Source: Nonomuraea thailandensis (GTDB lineage Bacteria > Actinomycetota > Actinomycetes > Streptosporangiales > Streptosporangiaceae). From it: a stretch of 64,000 nt of DNA. The notes beneath the pieces were generated by a model. It saw only the letters and a list, made by a program, of their open reading frames with translations, was not told where the DNA came from and did not search any database. A program made the position numbers and the translations under genes. The stretch spans positions 10,328,501 to 10,392,500 of the forward strand of contig NZ_JAMZEB010000002.1 of assembly GCF_024172165.1 (NCBI RefSeq). Reading direction: 5' to 3'. Shown here piece after piece: positions 26,434-35,146 of this stretch (position 1 is the stretch's first letter; each line of letters begins with the position of its first letter).

Positions 26434-26519
26434 TGTCCGAGGGGGGACTTGAACCCCCATGCCCATCACTGGGCACTAGCACCTCAAGCTAGCGCGTCTG
26501 CCTATTCCGCCACCCGGAC
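26434..26519 (-). tRNA. tRNA-Leu (GAG)
   Basis: The acceptor stem GTCCGGG pairs with CTCGGAC (one G-U). The anticodon loop reads TTGAGGT inside the stem GCTAGC/GCTAGT, giving anticodon GAG. The long variable arm (class II) and TTCAAGT T-loop are present. The discriminator base is A, and CCA is not encoded. The 86-nt length fits tRNA-Leu. It reads CUC/CUU codons. Confidence 0.95.
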
Positions 26520-26858
26520 TTGGTGCCTGCACGCGAGACCGTCATCCCGCGTCGGCTCAGTAAGGTTAGCAAACTCTGAGGAGTGCGTCATACCAAGTAT
26601 CCGTACGCCGCCAGAGAGATGTCTCATCGCCTGCGCATGAGGCGGTCCAGGGTCTCGGATGGGGGTCTTATGGGGGCCGGGGCGGGGGGATGTGGGGGTT
26701 GTGGTTGGTATGTCAGCCGGGCGGTTGGCGAATTCCTGGGACTCAGGTGAAAATGCCTTGCGACAACCTTGAGTACTGCTACGGTTACGGACCGTTGAGG
26801 GGTGAGTCCACGGACCGGCCTCACGACGTGAGGCCGGTTCTGGAGCTCGGGAGGGCAT
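26520..26858. promoter_or_regulatory. Gene-free leader region upstream of the surface-protein genes
   Basis: This 339-bp stretch holds a G-rich section (26655-26705) and then a likely promoter area (TTGCGACA near 26758, less GC-rich through 26795). A hairpin follows, before the GTG at 26859. No ORF is supported. Confidence 0.45.
26814..26838 (+). promoter_or_regulatory. Perfect 11-bp palindromic hairpin in the leader
   Basis: ACCGGCCTCAC and GTGAGGCCGGT form a perfect stem with the 3-nt loop GAC. It lies 20 bp upstream of the GTG at 26859 and just ahead of its ribosome binding site (GGGAGGG). That position suggests a role in translation or attenuation, or a protein-binding site, more than termination of an upstream gene. 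Confidence 0.5.
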
Positions 26859-27479
26859 GTGACGCGCGTGGCGGTGCAGCAGCTGAGGGCGATGGCCCGT
26901 GCTGCGCGCCGCCCGCGCGTGACTGTCCAGGCTGTCCCGGCTCCGGGCCCGACCACCGAGCTGGGTGACCGGATGGCGCGGTTCGCGGCCGGTGCCCGGC
27001 GGGTCGTCGTGCGGGTAGTCGCGATTGGCGCCCTGGTGGCCGCCGGGTGGCTGCTTGCTCTCGTGTTCGGCATGCTCACCGCCGCTCCGGCGGCCGCGGA
27101 CTCCACCGCGGCGACAGGGGCGGCCGAGAGCTCGGACGCCACCCTGGCGGCCGGCAGTGTGGCCGCGCAGCACGGGCTCACCGCTCCCGTTCGTGTCTCG
27201 GCGTCGGACAACGCCGAGGCCATGGCCGGGCGTACGGTCGACGGTCTCAACAGCCAGCGGGACCCTGGTCTGCCCGCACCTTCCTCCGCCGGGAAGATCC
27301 TGGACACCGATGGTCTGGTGCCCAACGGCGGCAGCAGTGGTCCCTTCGGCCCTGCGACCGGGGAGTCCGTGAGGTCCGGTTTCGACCCACGGCTCCAGGC
27401 CGGCCGTGCCCCCCTGGCACGCCTGCTCCCCCCCGTCGTCCGCACAGCGGCGGACGACCCCTCCTTCTCACCTGACTGA
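26859..27479 (+). CDS. Hypothetical secreted or membrane-anchored protein
   Basis: The product is 206 residues. A basic N-terminus (MARAARRPRVTV) precedes a hydrophobic segment at about 49-73 (VAIGALVAAGWLLALVFG) and an Ala-rich signal-peptidase-like site (APAAAD). The exported 125 residues are low in complexity, rich in Ala/Ser/Gly/Pro, and without a known domain. The GTG at 26859 follows GGGAGGG. It is about 300 bp upstream of the chaplin-repeat gene in the same direction and is probably another cell-surface component. Confidence 0.6.
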   Translation: MTRVAVQQLRAMARAARRPRVTVQAVPAPGPTTELGDRMARFAAGARRVVVRVVAIGALVAAGWLLALVFGMLTAAPAAADSTAATGAAESSDATLAAGSVAAQHGLTAPVRVSASDNAEAMAGRTVDGLNSQRDPGLPAPSSAGKILDTDGLVPNGGSSGPFGPATGESVRSGFDPRLQAGRAPLARLLPPVVRTAADDPSFSPD

Positions 27480-27776
27480 TCCCCGCACCCGGACGCCGGC
27501 TCGAGTCAAGCAGCCGGCCGGGGCGACGACGGTTCAGAGCGGTCGCTGAAGGCGACGCCTCACGGAGCCCGAGAGTCAAGGCGCCGGAAGTCCGGAAATC
27601 TCACGGTAGAGCGGCGGAGTGCGGCATGAACCCCTCCGCCCGCGGGTGAACACGTCAGTTCACGTTCCACCGGTTCGCGCATCCCGAGACCCGCTGTGCA
27701 CGCGCTCGACGCGTGCCCTCGGGCTGCCCGCGAGCCCGTTCAGGTAATCCCCCCAAGAACCACTAGGAGCATTCTC
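27480..27776. other. Gene-free interval before the chaplin-repeat gene
   Basis: Here I see no ORF with support and no tRNA or clear hairpin. The last 15 bp contain the ribosome binding site (TAGGAG, 27758-27768 area) of the next gene. Its promoter presumably lies between 27600 and 27740. Confidence 0.4.
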
Positions 27777-29864
27777 ATGCGTACGTGGGCAAAGGCATCG
27801 AGCCCCGCGGCCCTGCTGGCCGTGGCGGTCATGTCGTTCGGCGCCGGCGGCACCGCGCTGGCCGACACCTCGGGCAACGGCTCCGTCGGCGGCGGCAACC
27901 AGGTCGACCTGCCGATCTCCGTGCCGATCGACATCAGCGGCAACTCCGCCGCCGCCGTCGGCAAGTCGGAGGCCACCTCCCAGGGCGGCGCCGAGGTCAT
28001 CGGCCAGAGCCGTCCCGGCATCCCCAACGACACCTCGGGCAACGGCTCCGTCGGCGGCGGCAACCAGGTGAACGCGCCGATCAGCGTCCCGGTCAACGCC
28101 TGCGGCAACGCCGTCTCCCTGATCGGCAAGTCCGACGCGGGCTGCAAGGGCGGGGCCACGGTCCGCACCCAGGGCAGGGGCGGCGCGGGCGGCAACCGTA
28201 CGTCGGGCAACGGCAGCGTGCTCGGCGGCAACCAGATCTCCGCACCCATCTCGGCCCCGATCAACGCCTGCGGCAACGCGCTGGCGATCTTCGGTGACGC
28301 GACGGCCGGCTGCACCGGCGGCGCGACGGTCAACAACACCGGGCGGGGCGCCGGCGGCAACCGCACATCGGGCAACGGCAGCGTGCTCGGCGGCAACCAG
28401 ATCGTCGCGCCCATCTCCGCGCCGATCAACATCTGCGGCAACTCCGTCGCGGTCGTCGGGCGCGCCTTCTCCGGGTGCCGCGGCGGCTCGACCGTCACCA
28501 ACAACGGCGGTCCCGGCCACCGCTACCAGACCCGGCACCTGGCCGCCGGCTCGACGGGCAACGACACCGACGGGCGCTTCGGGGCCGGCAGCGGCAACCA
28601 GGTGGTCGCTCCGATCAGCCTGCCGGTCGACGTCTGCGGCAACGCCGTGGGGAACGCCTCCGCCGGGTGCAAGGGCGGCTCGAAGGTCGAGCAGTCGGGC
28701 TCCGGCGGCAACCGCACCTCGGGCGCGGGCGGGGTGCTGAGCGGCAACCAGGCGGTCGCCCCGGTCAGCGCACCGATCGACGTGTGCGGCAACGCCGCGG
28801 CGGTGCTCGGCCACGCGTTCGCCGGCTGCAAGGGCGGCGCCACCGTGCGCAAGTCCGGCAGGAACGCGGGCGGCAACCGCACCTCGGGCGCCGGTGGCGT
28901 GCTGAGCGGCAACCAGGCGGTCGCGCCGATCGCGGCGCCGATCAACGTCTGCGGCAACGCGGCCGCGGTGCTCGGCCTGTCCGAGGCCCGCTGCAGGGGC
29001 GGGGCGGGCGTCTGGGCGCACCACGGCATCGGCGGGGGCGGCAACCGCACCTCGGGCGCGGGCGGGGTGCTGAGCGGCAACCAGGCGGTCGCGCCGATCG
29101 CGGCGCCGATCAACGTCTGCGGCAACGCCGCGGCCGTCCTCGGCGACGCCGCCGCCGGCTGCCTCGGCGGCTCGAACGTCGGCAGGCCCGGGAACGAGCG
29201 TCCCGACGGGTTCGAGCGCTTCGCCCGCGCCAACAACAAGGTCGCGGCGGCCAAGGGCGGCCTGCTGCCCATCACGCCCTCCCTGCCGGTCCTGGGCGGC
29301 GCCCAGGAGGTCGGCGGCAAGGTGACCGACGTCGCCCACCAGGTCCAGGGGCTCAGCAGCGCGACAGAGCTGACCAAGCAGGTCCCGGGCGTGAGCACCG
29401 TCACCAAGCAGGTGGAGGGCTACGGCAACGTGGCCGAGGTCACCAAGCAGGTCGAGGGTGTGGGGAACGTCACCGGCCAGCTCCCGGTCGTCCCCGACGC
29501 CTCCAGGACGCTCGGCCTCCCGGCGCTCCCCGAGCTGCCCGGCCTGCCCGTGAGCCCCGAGAAGCCGAAGCGGACGGCGGTGTCCGCCCCGGTCGACGGC
29601 AAGGGCCGCGCCGGCTCCACGCGCTCGTCGTCCCCGCTGGCGCCGGCCACCCAGCTGGTCGCCTCCACCCCGGCCGGCGGCGCGGTGGCCTCGGCCACCC
29701 GCAGCCTGCCCGTGCCGGACGTCGGCCTGATGAGCGCCGAGCAGCCCGCGGGCGTGACCGGCATGAACGCGAGCTCGGTGCTCGCGCTGCTGCTCGGCTC
29801 GATGCTCGCCGCCTCGGCGACGATGTTCGCCACCGCTCGCCGGTTCCGGTTCGGCCGTAAGTAA
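27777..29864 (+). CDS. Chaplin-repeat surface protein with eight repeats
   Basis: The product is 695 residues. A signal peptide covers residues 1-29. Residues about 30-488 contain eight chaplin-like repeats of 45-65 residues, each with the pattern S-G-x-G-x-x-x-x-GNQ-x-x-x-P-x-x-x-P-x-x-x-CGN. Repeats 2-8 carry two Cys each; repeat 1 has none. A TKQV-repeated and Pro-rich stretch follows, then a C-terminal transmembrane helix and a basic tail (RRFRFGRK). I see no LAXTG/LPXTG sortase motif. Chaplins coat aerial hyphae and spores and are normally one- or two-domain proteins, so eight is unusual. The ATG at 27777 has the ribosome binding site; the upstream frame is spurious. Confidence 0.85.
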   Translation: MRTWAKASSPAALLAVAVMSFGAGGTALADTSGNGSVGGGNQVDLPISVPIDISGNSAAAVGKSEATSQGGAEVIGQSRPGIPNDTSGNGSVGGGNQVNAPISVPVNACGNAVSLIGKSDAGCKGGATVRTQGRGGAGGNRTSGNGSVLGGNQISAPISAPINACGNALAIFGDATAGCTGGATVNNTGRGAGGNRTSGNGSVLGGNQIVAPISAPINICGNSVAVVGRAFSGCRGGSTVTNNGGPGHRYQTRHLAAGSTGNDTDGRFGAGSGNQVVAPISLPVDVCGNAVGNASAGCKGGSKVEQSGSGGNRTSGAGGVLSGNQAVAPVSAPIDVCGNAAAVLGHAFAGCKGGATVRKSGRNAGGNRTSGAGGVLSGNQAVAPIAAPINVCGNAAAVLGLSEARCRGGAGVWAHHGIGGGGNRTSGAGGVLSGNQAVAPIAAPINVCGNAAAVLGDAAAGCLGGSNVGRPGNERPDGFERFARANNKVAAAKGGLLPITPSLPVLGGAQEVGGKVTDVAHQVQGLSSATELTKQVPGVSTVTKQVEGYGNVAEVTKQVEGVGNVTGQLPVVPDASRTLGLPALPELPGLPVSPEKPKRTAVSAPVDGKGRAGSTRSSSPLAPATQLVASTPAGGAVASATRSLPVPDVGLMSAEQPAGVTGMNASSVLALLLGSMLAASATMFATARRFRFGRK

Positions 29865-29930
29865 GTAATTCAGCGCATACGTAACACGGTACGGCTACTG
29901 CTCACAGCCTGTGAGTAGGCCGCCATAGAC

Positions 29931-29971
29931 GCTTTGCCCGTTCCGGGGGCGCGGCCCGGGGCGGGCAAAGC
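29931..29971. terminator. Terminator between convergent genes
   Basis: GCTTTGCCCG (29931-29940) pairs with CGGGCAAAGC (29962-29971). The loop is GC-rich and can pair further. It lies between the convergent chaplin-repeat gene and the DUF5703 gene and likely ends both transcripts. Confidence 0.7.
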
Positions 29972-29982
29972 CATGTCCGGGT

Positions 29983-30168
29983 TCAGAGGGTGCTGCGTAC
30001 GCGCATGACCTTGCGGCGCAGCCGTACGTGACGGCTGCCGTCGGCGTGCACGCGGACGCGCGCGAGCTCCCACTGCCCGTACTCTGCGTGTTCGGTGAGC
30101 AGTTGACGTGCTGCTTCGCGAGTGAGATCACGTGGAATGAAGATATCCATGTAGGAGTAGTCGAGCAC
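29983..30168 (-). CDS. DUF5703 family protein
   Basis: The product is 61 residues and matches DUF5703: a DIFIPRDLTREAARQLLTEHAEYG helix, then WELARVRVHADGSRHVRLRRK. Family members are small conserved actinobacterial proteins of unknown function. The GTG at 30166-30168 is a possible start; an ATG at 30150 would shorten it by six residues. It is divergent from topA. Confidence 0.85.
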   Translation of the reverse strand: MLDYSYMDIFIPRDLTREAARQLLTEHAEYGQWELARVRVHADGSRHVRLRRKVMRVRSTL

Positions 30169-30357
30169 AACGATTAGTCTCCAGGGTGAGTCAGGGCGCC
30201 ATGCCGCTCGATGGGCCTTATTCTGCGTGCTTGTGGGTGGACCCGGAAGCGAGTGGGTAGCCCGGGGGAAGGAAATTTCCGCGAGTCGGGTTACCTTTCA
30301 GTCTGTGCCGACTCCCGGCAGGGGGATTTGCAAGCGAACAGCGAGGTAGGAAGCAGC

Positions 30358-33063
30358 GTGCCAGCCAAGAACGGCAGCGCCGGCGGAACACGCCTGGTGA
30401 TCGTCGAGTCGCCGGCCAAGGCGAAGACCATCGCCGGGTACCTCGGGCGCGGCTACATCGTCGAATCGAGCATCGGCCACATCCGCGATCTGCCGGAGAG
30501 GGCCGACGACATCCCCGAGAAGTTCAAGGGAGCCCCATGGGCCCGCCTCGGGGTGAACGTCGAGAGTGGGTTCGAGCCGCTGTACGTCGTCAACCACGAC
30601 AAGCGCTCGCAGGTCGCCAAGCTGCGGCAGCTGCTCAAGGACGCCGACGAGCTCTATCTGGCCACTGACGAGGACCGCGAGGGCGAGGCCATCGCCTGGC
30701 ACCTGCGCGAGGTGCTCAAGCCCAAGGTGCCCGTGCACCGCATGGTGTTCCACGAGATCACCCCGCAGGCGATCAGGGACGCCGTGGCCAACCCGCGTGA
30801 CCTCAACCTGCGCCTGGTCGACGCCCAGGAGACGCGGCGCATCCTCGACCGGCTCTACGGCTACGAGGTCAGCCCCGTCCTGTGGAAGAAGGTCAAGCCG
30901 AAGCTGTCGGCGGGCCGGGTGCAGTCGGTGGCGACGCGACTGGTGGTGGAGCGCGAGCGCGAGCGCATCGCGTTCACGTCCGCCCACTACTGGGACCTGC
31001 AGGCGCTGTTCGACACGAACAAGGCGGAGGAGCGCCCGCGCGACTTCACCGCCACGCTGACCGTGGTCGACGGCAAGCGGGTGGCGCAGGGGCGCGACTT
31101 CGCCAGCACGGGGCAGCTCAAGAGCGGTGCCGACGTGCTGCACCTGTCGGAGGCCGCCGCGGGTGAGCTGGCCGGGCGGCTGCAGGGAGTCTCGTTCGCG
31201 GTCAAGTCCGTCGAGCGCAAGCCGTACACGCGCAAGCCGTACGCGCCGTTCCGGACGACCACATTGCAGCAGGAGGCCAGCCGGAAGCTGGGGTTCTCCG
31301 CCAAGTACACGATGCAGGTCGCGCAGCGGCTCTACGAGAACGGGTTCATCACCTACATGCGTACCGACAGCATCACGCTGTCGGAGACGGCGGTGGCGGC
31401 CGCGCGGTCGCAGGCGATCAAGCTGTACGGCGCCTCGTACGTGCCGGACAAGCCCCGCGTGTACGCCAGCAAGGTGAAGAGCGCGCAGGAGGCGCACGAG
31501 GCGATCAGGCCGTCGGGCGAGGAGTTCCGCACGCCCGGCGAGACCGGGCTGTCGGGCGACATGTTCCGGCTGTACGAGCTGATCTGGCAGCGCACCGTGT
31601 CCTCGCAGATGAAGGACGCGGTCGGCGAGTCGATCACGGTGAAGGTGGCCGGCAGGTCGGCGGCCGGCGAGGACGTCGAGTTCAGCGCGTCCGGGCGGAC
31701 GATCACGTTCTACGGGTTCCTGAAGGCGTACGTGGAGGGGGCCGACGATCCCGCCACCGACCGCGACGACTCCGAGAAGCGGCTGCCGAACCTGGCCGAG
31801 GGCGACGCGCTCAGCGTGACGCGGCTCGACGTGGCCGGCCACTCGACCAAGCCGCCCGCGCGTTACACCGAGGCGTCGCTGGTCAAGGAGCTGGAGGATC
31901 GGGAGATCGGGCGGCCGTCGACGTACGCCTCGATCATCGGGACCATCCTCGACCGCGGGTACGTGTTCAAGAAGGGCACGGCGCTGGTGCCGTCGTTCCT
32001 GGCGTTCGCCGTGGTCAACCTGCTGGAGCAACATTTCGGGAACCTGGTCGACTACGACTTCACGGCCGAGATGGAGAAGGTGCTCGACGACATCGCCAAC
32101 GACCGGGCGGAGCGGGTGCCGGAGCTGCAGCGCTTCTACTACGGGGCCGACGGCGACGAGGGCCTGAAGGAGATGGTCACCGACCTGGGTGACATCGACG
32201 CCAAGGAGATCAGCTCGTTCCCGGTGAAGGGCACGGACATCGTGCTGCGGGTCGGGCGGTACGGGCCGTACCTCGACAGGGACGGCGCGCGGGTCAACGT
32301 GCCCGAGGACATGACGCCCGACGAGCTGACGGCGGACAAGGCCGAGGAGCTGTTCTCGCGGCCGACCGGCGACCGGCAGCTCGGGCAGGACCCGGTCAGC
32401 GGGCACATGATCGTGGCCAAGGACGGGCGGTACGGGCCTTACGTGACGGAGGTCCTGCCGGAGCCCGCGGCCGACGAGGAGGCTCCGAAGCGGCGGACGA
32501 AGAAGGCCGACGCGCCGAAGCCGCGGACGAGCTCGCTGTTCAAGTCCATGTCGCTGGACACGATCACGCTGGACGACGCGCTGAGGCTACTGTCGATCCC
32601 GCGGCTGGTGGGCGAGCTGGAGGGCGAGGAGGTCGTCGCCCACAACGGGAAGTTCGGGCCGTACCTCAAGAAGGGCACCGACTCCCGGTCGCTGGCCACG
32701 GAGGACGATCTGCTGACGGTCACGATCGAGCAGGCCAAGGAGCTGTTCGCGCAGCCCAAGCAGCGCGGGCGGGGCCGGGCCGCGGCCGCGGCGCCGCTGC
32801 GCGAGCTGGGTGACGACCCCAACTCCAAGAAGCCCGTCGTGGTCAAGGAAGGGCGGTTCGGGCCGTACGTGACCGACGGCGAGACGAACGCGTCATTGCG
32901 CAAGGGCGACACGGTCGAGGACATCACGATCGAGCGGGCGGCGGAGCTGCTGGCCGAGCGGCGTGAGCGGGCGCCCGCGCCCAAGAAGGCCGCCACGAAG
33001 AGCACCACGAGGAAGGCGCCCGCGAAGAAGGCTCCGGCGAAGAAGCCGGCGACGAAGTCGTAG
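30358..33063 (+). CDS. topA: DNA topoisomerase I
   Basis: The product is 901 residues and a type IA topoisomerase that relaxes negative supercoils. The Toprim domain is at about 12-130 (RLVIVESPAKAKTI, TDEDREGEAIAW). The strand-passage core follows with catalytic Tyr333 in ITYMRTDS. The C-terminal part has repeated Gly-rich segments (VLRVGRYGPYL, NGKFGPYLKKG, EGRFGPYVTDG) and a Lys/Ala-rich tail, as in other actinobacterial TopA proteins, in place of zinc fingers. The frame is open to 30211, but the GTG at 30358 has AGGTAGGAAG before it and matches the usual N-terminus. Confidence 0.97.
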   Translation: MPAKNGSAGGTRLVIVESPAKAKTIAGYLGRGYIVESSIGHIRDLPERADDIPEKFKGAPWARLGVNVESGFEPLYVVNHDKRSQVAKLRQLLKDADELYLATDEDREGEAIAWHLREVLKPKVPVHRMVFHEITPQAIRDAVANPRDLNLRLVDAQETRRILDRLYGYEVSPVLWKKVKPKLSAGRVQSVATRLVVERERERIAFTSAHYWDLQALFDTNKAEERPRDFTATLTVVDGKRVAQGRDFASTGQLKSGADVLHLSEAAAGELAGRLQGVSFAVKSVERKPYTRKPYAPFRTTTLQQEASRKLGFSAKYTMQVAQRLYENGFITYMRTDSITLSETAVAAARSQAIKLYGASYVPDKPRVYASKVKSAQEAHEAIRPSGEEFRTPGETGLSGDMFRLYELIWQRTVSSQMKDAVGESITVKVAGRSAAGEDVEFSASGRTITFYGFLKAYVEGADDPATDRDDSEKRLPNLAEGDALSVTRLDVAGHSTKPPARYTEASLVKELEDREIGRPSTYASIIGTILDRGYVFKKGTALVPSFLAFAVVNLLEQHFGNLVDYDFTAEMEKVLDDIANDRAERVPELQRFYYGADGDEGLKEMVTDLGDIDAKEISSFPVKGTDIVLRVGRYGPYLDRDGARVNVPEDMTPDELTADKAEELFSRPTGDRQLGQDPVSGHMIVAKDGRYGPYVTEVLPEPAADEEAPKRRTKKADAPKPRTSSLFKSMSLDTITLDDALRLLSIPRLVGELEGEEVVAHNGKFGPYLKKGTDSRSLATEDDLLTVTIEQAKELFAQPKQRGRGRAAAAAPLRELGDDPNSKKPVVVKEGRFGPYVTDGETNASLRKGDTVEDITIERAAELLAERRERAPAPKKAATKSTTRKAPAKKAPAKKPATKS

Positions 33064-33134
33064 GGTGTCCCTGATCACGCTGTGAACCAGGGCGCATGCG
33101 CTTTTTCCGGGTTTTCCGGAAGTAGCATCGAGGT

Positions 33135-34373
33135 GTGTTCGTCCTGATCTTCGTGGCCCTGGTGTTGCTGGCGCACTGGTACCTGTGGCATCGGCTGGTG
33201 CGTCGGACGACCCGCCCCGGGCGGCTGCGCAGGGTGCTGACCTGGAGTCTGGTCGCGCTGCTCGCGGTGCTCGTGACGACCTTCGTGGGCACGAGGATGG
33301 GGCTGGAGAGCTGGGTGGCCTGGCCGGGCTACATCTGGCTGGCCCTGATGTTCTACCTGGTCATCATCCTCGTGGTGCTGGAGGTGCCGCGGGCGGTGGC
33401 GACGGCGTTCCTGCGCCGGGCCGAGCGGCGTGACCGGACGCCCGAGCCCGAGCCCGAGCCGGTCGCCGTGCCGGTGGGTGCGGCGCCGCCCGTCGAGGCG
33501 GCGCCCCCGGCGCCGCCCTCCTCCCCGGAGAGCCCCGCTCTGAGCAGACGGCTCTTCCTCGGGCGGACCACCGCCGCCATCGCCGGGGTGAGCGCGCTGG
33601 GCACGGTCGGGTACGGCATGTCGAGCGCGCTGGGCGACCCCGTGATCGAACGGGTCAGCGTCACGCTGCCGAGGCTGGACCCGCGGCTGAGCGGCCTGCG
33701 GTTCGCCGTGGTGAGTGACATCCATCTGGGGCCGCTCACGGGCCTCGGGCACACCGAGCGGATCGTCCGGATGATCAACGGGCTCGAGGCCGACGTGGTG
33801 GCGATCGTGGGCGACCTCGTGGACGGGTCGGTGGCCCAGCTCGGAGCGCTGGCGCGGCCGTTGCGGAGTCTCGAGTCCCGCTACGGGGCCTATTTCGTGA
33901 CCGGTAACCACGAGTACTTCACGGCCGAGGGCCCGGGCGAGTGGATCGAGGAGCTGAAGGAGCTCGGCGTACGCTCTCTGCGGAACGAGCGCGTGGAGAT
34001 CGCCCACCAGGGCGCCGTGCTCGACCTGGCCGGTGTGAACGACGTCGGCGGGGCCGCCAGTGGCGACGGCCCGGACTTCGGCAAGGCGCTCGGCGGGCGC
34101 GACACCAGTCGCTCGACGGTGCTGCTGGCACACCAGCCCATCCAGGTGGACCAGGCCGCCGGGCACGGCGTCGACCTGCAGTTGTCCGGGCACACGCACG
34201 GCGGGCAGATCGCGCCGTTCAACCTGGTGGTGGGGTTGCAGCAGCCGGTGGTGTCGGGGCTGGCCACGGTGGGCGGCACACAGGTGTACGTGACCAGGGG
34301 CGCCGGATTCTGGGGGCCTCCGGTGCGCGTCGGGGCGCCGCCCGAGATCACCATGCTGGAATTGCGTGCCTGA
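33135..34373 (+). CDS. Membrane-bound metallophosphoesterase
   Basis: The product is 412 residues. Three N-terminal transmembrane segments (about 1-22, 35-57, 67-87) are followed by a Pro/Glu-rich linker and an RRLFLGRTTAAIAG twin-arginine-like stretch. The last 250 residues are a calcineurin-like phosphoesterase with VVSDIHLG, VGDLVDG, GNHEYF and SGHTHGGQ metal-binding motifs. It belongs to the YkuE-like group, whose members are often phospholipid or nucleotide phosphodiesterases. The gene follows topA in the same direction by about 70 bp. The substrate is unknown. Confidence 0.85.
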   Translation: MFVLIFVALVLLAHWYLWHRLVRRTTRPGRLRRVLTWSLVALLAVLVTTFVGTRMGLESWVAWPGYIWLALMFYLVIILVVLEVPRAVATAFLRRAERRDRTPEPEPEPVAVPVGAAPPVEAAPPAPPSSPESPALSRRLFLGRTTAAIAGVSALGTVGYGMSSALGDPVIERVSVTLPRLDPRLSGLRFAVVSDIHLGPLTGLGHTERIVRMINGLEADVVAIVGDLVDGSVAQLGALARPLRSLESRYGAYFVTGNHEYFTAEGPGEWIEELKELGVRSLRNERVEIAHQGAVLDLAGVNDVGGAASGDGPDFGKALGGRDTSRSTVLLAHQPIQVDQAAGHGVDLQLSGHTHGGQIAPFNLVVGLQQPVVSGLATVGGTQVYVTRGAGFWGPPVRVGAPPEITMLELRA

Positions 34374-34447
34374 CTTCCGGTAATCCGGTGGTCACGCGAT
34401 GCCATGATGGCGTAGAGTATCCGCCCGGATACTTTGCGGAGGTGGTT

Positions 34448-35005
34448 GTGGTCTCGTCGCCTGTGGAGCGGGTGCTGGGGCAGGAGGTCGCTCTCTGGGC
34501 CAGGCGTGGCGGCCTGCTGTTCAGGCAGGCAAGGCGTGCCGCGAGCCTCAACCAGAAGGCGCTCGCCAGCGTGAGCGGCACGTCGCGCACGACGTTGTCG
34601 GCCTACGAGCACGGCAGGAAGTCGCCGACGCTGGAGACCGCCGGCCGCATCCTCGACGCGGCCGGGTTCAGGCTGGTGCTGGAGGCCAAGGTCGAGTGCG
34701 AGGCCCATGAGGGCGCCGACGGGCGCGCGTTCCATGTGCCCAGCCGGCTGCGGCGGCTGCCGGTGGCGGCGGCGCTGGGTGAGGCGCGGCTCGGCGATCG
34801 CGTCTACGACCTGTCCGACCGCGACGAGCGCCGGGCGGCCTACACCGCGTTGCTGTGCGCGGGCGGGCCCGGTGAGGTGCTCGGTCACGTCGACGGCGTG
34901 CTGCTCATCGATCTCTGGGACGAGCTGGTCCTGCCCGACGAGATCAGGGGCGCGTGGCGGCCATTGGTGGAAGAGGCGCGGCAAGAGTCCGGAGTTATGA
35001 ATTGA
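34448..35005 (+). CDS. XRE-family helix-turn-helix regulator
   Basis: The product is 185 residues. An N-terminal HTH_3 domain occupies about 15-65 (LLFRQARRAASLNQKALASVSG, with recognition helix SRTTLSAYEHGRKSP). The C-terminal 110 residues (RRLPVAAALGEARLGDRVYDL) may mediate dimerisation or sensing. The GTG at 34448 was chosen because GGAGG (34438-34442) is correctly spaced; the frame is open further upstream without a better start. It is not clearly paired with a toxin gene. Confidence 0.8.
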   Translation: MVSSPVERVLGQEVALWARRGGLLFRQARRAASLNQKALASVSGTSRTTLSAYEHGRKSPTLETAGRILDAAGFRLVLEAKVECEAHEGADGRAFHVPSRLRRLPVAAALGEARLGDRVYDLSDRDERRAAYTALLCAGGPGEVLGHVDGVLLIDLWDELVLPDEIRGAWRPLVEEARQESGVMN

Positions 35006-35146
35006 TGATGTTTTTGGGGGCCTATTCGAGGTGTGTAACCTGCGCTGGGGGCCGTTCCCGTAATACCCTCAGCCACGAGCAGCCGGGAATATCCCGCCCG
35101 TCTCTTGTCTGCCCACTTCCGGTCAACACCTGGATACGCTGAAATC

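Noticed and set aside
26520..26858. Riboswitch (for example c-di-AMP type) before the surface-protein genes
   Set aside because: A hairpin is present, but the conserved core motifs of the riboswitch classes I know are not seen.
27660..29339. Long minus-strand open frame opposite the chaplin-repeat gene
   Set aside because: It is a compositional shadow: the plus-strand gene has a ribosome binding site, signal peptide and clear repeats, while the minus-strand product is Arg/Ala/Val-rich with no domain.
27777..29864. Sortase-anchored long chaplin
   Set aside because: No LAXTG or LPXTG motif precedes the C-terminal helix, so sortase anchoring is not supported.
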